Positions 58,823 through 64,000 of a DNA stretch of 64,000 nt are shown here, piece after piece (within the stretch, counting starts at the first letter, position 1; every line of letters begins with the position of its first letter). The notes under the pieces are model-generated. The model did not search any database. It was not told the DNA's origin and saw only the letters and a program-made list of their open reading frames with translations. Position numbers and translations under genes: made by a program. This DNA comes from Brevipalpus yothersi (Eukaryota > Arthropoda > Arachnida > Trombidiformes > Tenuipalpidae), in NCBI GenBank assembly GCA_003956705.1, contig QZCP01000041.1, forward strand, positions 1 to 64,000, written 5' to 3'.

Positions 58823-59501
58823 TTAGGCTACCAGAGCGGAGGCAGTCTGTGATTCGTATCGCCAATTTGGTGGCAGAACTCTTTTGGTTTTGTAATAACG
58901 TGCGAGCCTATGAATTCTACTCTCAACCAAAATTAATCTAAATTTAGCGTCCTTGTCTTTACGATTACGTTCCAAATGTTTTCGAATAGCGACAGCTTTC
59001 TTAATCAAATAGTAGAGGTCCTCTGGAAGTTGTGGTGCAAGTCCCTTGGCTTTTAAAACTCTCAGAATTTTGTTACCAGTAACCCATCGTACTTGGGCAA
59101 CACCGTGACAATCTCTCAGCATAACACCAATCTGGGATGGCATCATACCCTTCTTAGCAAGCTTGCAAATGTTGTCGATAACGTCCTCATGAGTCAATTT
59201 GAGCCACTGTTCACAGGAAGAAAGAGTTTCATCATTAACATCACCACATTCGAGTCAATCCTAAACATAAACACACTCATTTCATTGATCAAACTGAATA
59301 CTCACCGAGGGTACACTTCTTCGATAAGGTAGAGCTGATTGGGAAATTCCTTTCCTAATGATTTAAAGAATCAATTGAACATGGAAAAATTAGTATCAAC
59401 AACACATTGAAAGAAAAGCTATCAACTCCACATGGGACACTATCAAGCTCATAATAATAATAGCCATCATACACTTACCCTGGTGCGTGCATACGACCCA
59501 T
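58823..59501 (-). CDS. RpS13: 40S ribosomal protein S13 (uS15)
   Basis: Three exons (minus): 59501-59479, 59354-59306, 59206-58823, encoding 151 residues, the exact family length. The first exon encodes only MGRMHAPG; the second GISQSALPYRRSVPS; the third the rest, including KKGMMPSQIGVMLRD, AVAIRKHLERNRKDKDAKFR and the invariant end TASALVA. It is a small-subunit structural protein that contacts 18S rRNA. The first 30 or so residues were found by following splice sites upstream of the main open frame. It is divergently placed with the GCP2 gene across about 640 bp. Confidence 0.98.
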
Positions 59502-60140
59502 GATTGATGTGATATGAGTTGGTGGTTAAATCACAAAAATTAATAGGAAAAGTAACACCGATTAATTAAACTAAATCAGATTCTCTAAACAAATTCATGA
59601 ACTTATGATAATCAAAGTTGAAACATTCCGGTTGGAAGCGGAAGTAGTATTATTGCAAAAGCGCCATCTTCCAACCATCAACAGATGGCGTAACAGTATT
59701 TTTGTGTATTTTCGAAAGTGAGCGCGAAAAATGGAAGCTCAAAAAGGTTCGTCTTTTTGATCCCATTTCTATGGAAAAGATGCTGAAAGATGCGCCGAAG
59801 CTTGTGAAGCTCTCTGTGAACTGAATGTTGATGATGTTGAATGATCTTTAATTGTGATTATAATTTATAATATATACTTACTTGGACATGTTGTGAGAAG
59901 ATTTGTGATACTCATGAATGATATTCGATTAATAATTCAATCTCAGGGAGAGTGAATGGGATTGAGTATTGTATATATACCCGGTGTATGTAGCGAGGTA
60001 TTTTAACCGTTTTTTCTTTCTTCAATGTGAAATAAATTTTTTTTGTACACAATTCATGTGTTTACGTGAATTGTTATTGTTTTGATTGGGCCTCTACGAT
60101 AAATTGTGTGTGATTATTATTGTGTTTTATTGTGGAGGAT
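59502..60140. promoter_or_regulatory. Probable shared divergent promoter region, RpS13 and GCP2
   Basis: The two genes start 639 bp apart on opposite strands with no gene between. A more GC-rich patch with a CGCCATCT motif lies at about 59,640-59,700. Individual promoter elements were not resolved. Confidence 0.45.
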
Positions 60141-63100
60141 ATGGCCGAGTTCAATGTTCATCATGATGTTCATCGTTTGATACAAATTCTCGGGTAAGTT
60201 TGAGTGATTTATTGATATATTCTAATTTGTATTGGTGTTGTAAATGTGGTTTGATGTGTTACGTTTTTACGTTTATTTGCAGGGTCAGAACAGATCCAAG
60301 TCGAGGAGTTACGGAAGATGTTGTGGCTGATAATCTACTCAAATCTGTTAATCAAACAAATCGTAAAGTTTTACCTACCGCCACTTTTCTCAAAAAGTTG
60401 GATACGCCAAAAAATTCTGATTTCAGACCTATTTATGATGATTTGAAGGCCAAAAAGTAAGTTGATAATATTTTCATCTCCCGTAGGTTTACATTTACTC
60501 TTGCTAATGTGTGTGAATGTTTCATCGATAACAATAGGAGCGAATCAATTTTAATGATTTCACTCTTCTCATATTTCAGTATAATAGAGGTTGATCCTAC
60601 AGTTCAACTCCTCGCTCGTATCGCAGATAGTGTAGATGTTAAAAACTTTCTCAAATTTCATAAACGCGATCGTAAAAGTAGCAGAGACACAAACACAGCC
60701 AAATCTAGTTCGGACACTAACTTAAGTGCGGATGTTAATGCTGCTCGACCACGACATACATCATCTTCATCTCATAAAGAATCTGACGAAAATGAACCTG
60801 CCAATAGAGTTGCTCCCAAGTCTTTCAAGCGAGATCTTGTCAAACACAAGAATGATCAGAGGCTAGATTTTACCTTCCTCTCTTATGACTTCTCTCCATT
60901 TGATGGTTTCCCAGATGTTCAAATTCCTCCATTAGCTGATATGTCCATTACTGATCAACAAAATGCCTTAATAAATGACTTACTCTACGTTCTTGTTGTG
61001 AGTATCATACTCGTGGAAGTTTCTCACTGAACTAACGGGAGCTTCTCTTGATTTTTTACAGGGTATCGATGGCCGATATATTCGTAGGACAGTCACTCCT
61101 GACAAGAGAATGAGTCGGTTGATTGTTAATGATGGGGCTGATAAGCTGCTGAAAACTCTTGTCGAAAGAATCATCACAATCTGTCCTCTTTATTCGGTTG
61201 TTATTTTCTTTATCGAGCATCATGATTATGGTCTAGTTAATCAGGCTTTGATATCTTTCATGAAGAGCATTGTGCACGAATATTTTCTTCTCATCACTCA
61301 ACTTGAGAATCAGCATAGACTCGGTGATATGACTCTCCAGAAGATGTGGTACTTCCTTCAGGATATTTACTCGAAATTGGAGATTCTGAAGCAAGTCAGT
61401 CTTAAAATACGTCAGGTATGAACTTCTTCCAGAACTTCCTCCCCCTTATAAAATTTTCTTTAAATTTATTCTCACAATGATTTTCATTGCAGGGTAAATG
61501 CATTGGAGGTGCCGTGCTCAGCATCTTACATGAGAAGACAGTCAGTCATCTTGGAAATATTCGAGCATCAGAGTTCTGTATGAAGATGACCTCTGTTGCT
61601 TGTGAGCCATATTTTAGGATACTGGAACAATGGATCAGTGGTGGCATAATCTTCGATGAGTACAAAGAATTTTTCATCGAGGATAATGGAGGGGGCGAAG
61701 AGCACCTTCCTGGTGTTAATGATGACTTCTATTGGGAGAATCGTTACGAAACCGTTTCAAATAAGATTCCCATCTTCTTAGCTCGACTGGTCGATAAAAT
61801 CCTGAGAACTGGGATGTATCTCACGGTTATTCGTGAATGTGGTAAAGATATAGAATCTACCTCTAACCATGAACCTCTCCAATACACAACAGAAGAGCGA
61901 GTTTATGCTGAGCGAGTCGGTGTTGCCTATCAATATGCTAGCAAGAAAATATTGCGAATCTTACTGGATGAGTCGAATCTCGTTGCTCATTTGAACTCAG
62001 TTAAGCATTATTTCTTCATGGACAAGGGCGATTTCATAGTTCTCTTCATGGATATAGCAGAAAATGAGCTTAAAAAGGATATTGACAGCATTGTGCCAAC
62101 TCGATTGCAATCCTTACTGGAGCTTGCAGTTCGAACTAGTGCCATGAGTCAAGATCCTCATGCAGATCTCCTTGGGATCGATCTACTGCCAGACTCTGTT
62201 TGCCATCAGTTATCACGAATTTTGGGCCATGGTGAGGAAGACACTGAATCAAATTTTTCTGATAGCACCAAAGGCTATGAAGCTTTAGCTCTTCGTTACA
62301 AAGTAGAGTGGCCGCTATCTCTCATACTTAACCAAAGAAATATTGGCCGCTATCAAATGCTATTTAGACACCTTTTTTATTGCAAATATGTTGAGAGACA
62401 GCTTGGGACTACTTGGAAGGATAGTAAAATCTCAAAGCATTTCGCTCTTAGAGCCATCAAAACTTATGCTGAGGCTTTTGGATTGAGGCAAAAAATGTTG
62501 AATTTTGTTCAAAACTTGGAATACTATATGATGGTAGAAGTTATCGAGCCAAATTTCCATAACTTCATCCAGAAAGTGAAAGAAAAAGAAGGAAAAGTGA
62601 ATAGCATTGATGATATGATCACAGAACATACCATTTTTATGGATGAATGCCTCCAAGATTGTATGTTGACTCAAAAGCGAGCTTTGAAGCTCATGGTCAG
62701 ATTGTTGGATCTTTGTATGGAGTTTTCTGAGTTTATGCATGTAAGTAAAATAATGGAAACATAATGTAATGAAAACTCATTCAATCCCATGAAATTTTTT
62801 CTTTCAAACAGAAAAATCACCAACTTGCTGCTCAATTTGAGCTTGAAGGTGCGAACGATATGCTCCTGAAAGCTCATGAATTCGAAACCATCACAGAGGA
62901 GTGTGAAGAAAGAGACTCGGCATCAACTCTCAGCTTCGAAAAACGCATATCTAAGCTTCACGAAGATTTCAACGAAAATCTACAAGCTCTGCTGAAAGAA
63001 ATAGTCAATCAACAAAATGACCATTACACTGGAAAAATGTTACACATCTTGTATCGGTACGTAAGCTCTCCTTTCCAAGTTATCCATCTAATGATTTCTT

Positions 63101-63170
63101 TTCTTCTTTCAGGCTTGATTTTAACGAATACTACAGCAAAATAGCCGAAAATCGCTCTCGACCTACTTAA
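60141..63170 (+). CDS. TUBGCP2: Gamma-tubulin complex component 2
   Basis: Seven exons: 60141-60193, 60283-60456, 60580-60997, 61062-61415, 61493-62740, 62812-63056, 63113-63170, all in frame, 849 residues. GCP2 pairs with GCP3 and gamma-tubulin to seed microtubules. The order follows animal GCP2: LINDLLYVLVGIDGRYI, LVNQALISFMKSIVHEYFLL, GKCIGGAVLSILHEK, EPYFRILEQWISGGIIFDEY (GRIP1), DKILRTGMYLTVIRECG, HYFFMDKGDFIVLFMDIAE, KVEWPLSLILN, YQMLFRHLFYCKYVERQL (GRIP2) and LRQKMLNFVQNLEYYMM. The end RLDFNEYYSKIAE matches the GCP2 terminus. The start ATG at 60141 (MAEFNVHHDVHRLIQILG) is supported by the first splice junction. The closest alternative, GCP3, lacks these sequences. Confidence 0.95.
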
Positions 63171-64000
63171 AAACTGGTGAGTTTGAATTAACTCGTACAT
63201 ATTTTGAGCTTCCAAATATCAATTATACAATTATATTTACTATTCAATAAGATTGATTGTTCAAAACATCTCCGAATTTTTTATCTTCAAAATATTATGT
63301 CCAAACAGAGAGCTAGAAAAGAGATCGCTGATACTAAATTAGAGCAACTTGATATCCCCATGAGGTATCATATCAATATGTTTGCCATCAAGCCAACCTT
63401 GATTTTTTGAAGAAAGTCTCCATGAAATAGTTCTCTTGATGGTTTCTTCTTTTGTCTCTTTATTCTGATTCTTATATTCATTGAGTACTGAGTGATCCTG
63501 TTTGAATCGCAAAAGAGCTCATATATTAGCAACTCTACACTCCAGATCAACTGTCGAGACGAGTTTTCGTGCTGTCAAAGCATTTAAATCATCCTTACCC
63601 TATCAAACTAGCCGAATTTTTAGTCAGACAGATAAATATGTCCGATTTCCCTCTTCATTCTGGAATTTACTTTCATAGCTGTTGCATACTATACCATCTG
63701 AAACATATTCGAGAGAATTCAAATGGATAAACATAAGCATATGCTTCTTGTTCTACTCGTTCAATCAACATCAATCGTACCTGCTCTGTTATCATTACCA
63801 AGTGCAACTCTTCAATTTTATCGTCATCTTTTTTCATGATCTTCAGAATTGACCGGAATTTTGGTAAATCGAGAAGAAAAGGAGAGAGAAAGTGAGAGTG
63901 AGTGAGCAAGAGTATGTAAGTGCGAGAGAGAGAGAGTTCCAGTGACCTAAATCATGATTTTTCTGCAAATTGAGGTAATAGTGCGACTTAAAAGACTCAC
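63171..64000. other. GCP2 3' flank, no feature recognised
   Basis: It contains a short GAGAGAGAGAG run at about 63,925-63,935. A minus-strand frame at 63,673-63,909 (contains KIMKKDDDKIEEL) is open but shows no recognised family; it could be an exon of a gene beyond the window. Confidence 0.4.

Noticed and set aside
1..64000. Prokaryotic features such as operons, ribosome binding sites or CRISPR arrays
   Set aside because: The genes have spliceosomal introns and Pol III U6 genes are present, so the window is eukaryotic nuclear DNA and such calls do not apply.

Overview
This window is nuclear DNA of an arthropod, most likely a chelicerate of the mite kind. It is AT-rich, genes are intron-poor with many introns of 55-120 bp, spacing is compact, and long (GA)n/(CT)n microsatellites recur. 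The gene set fits an acarine: a MIF gene, an ABCH-like half transporter, a five-clip masquerade-type serine protease homolog, LAR and latrophilin. The species cannot be fixed from the sequence alone. All exon coordinates come from reading frames and GT/AG sites read by eye, not from transcripts.

Layout, left to right. 0.4-5 kb (+): a CNK-like scaffold gene with SAM, CRIC and PDZ domains, three long tandem repeats and no PH domain. 5.2 kb: U6 snRNA copy 1. 5.7-6.1 kb (-): an intronless MIF gene between two diverged direct repeats. 7.5-8.7 kb (+): a DHRSX-like short-chain dehydrogenase. 9.2-11 kb: U6 copy 2, a decayed DDE transposase and an inverted, broken copy of part of the lipase gene found at 39.7 kb. 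12.9-20.2 kb (-): a complete LAR-type receptor tyrosine phosphatase. 21-23.2 kb: an orphan SLC10-like first exon between two pieces of a broken inverted CNK copy. 23.9-26.2 kb (-): TMEM184. 26.8-27.2 kb and 33.6-34.7 kb (-): two broken copies of a BAH-domain (winged-eye/TNRC18-like) gene. 28-32.7 kb (-): a latrophilin/CIRL-like adhesion GPCR. 34.7-35.4 kb: a second decayed transposase. 35.7-38.1 kb (+): an RBM33-like RNA-binding protein. 38.3-39.0 kb: a LAR fragment directly joined to a diverged U6 copy 3. 39.7-41.4 kb (+): an acid lipase. 43.2-43.9 kb (-): a Cys-rich single-pass membrane protein. 46.7-48.7 kb (+): an ABC half transporter. 50.2-50.5 kb (+): a secreted Gly-rich peptide. 51.1-52.0 kb (-): a RING-finger protein. 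52.4-57.7 kb (-): masquerade. 58.8-59.5 kb (-): RpS13. 60.1-63.2 kb (+): gamma-tubulin complex component 2.

Most intact genes are unrelated housekeeping or developmental genes and form no pathway cluster. What stands out is a local patchwork. Pieces of cnk, Lar, the lipase, a BAH gene, U6 and a DDE transposon are copied elsewhere in the window, often inverted, with introns or UTR included. They were therefore copied as DNA rather than through mRNA. Several copies end at or contain long GA/CT tracts. I saw no convincing tRNA, rRNA, CRISPR or intact mobile element.
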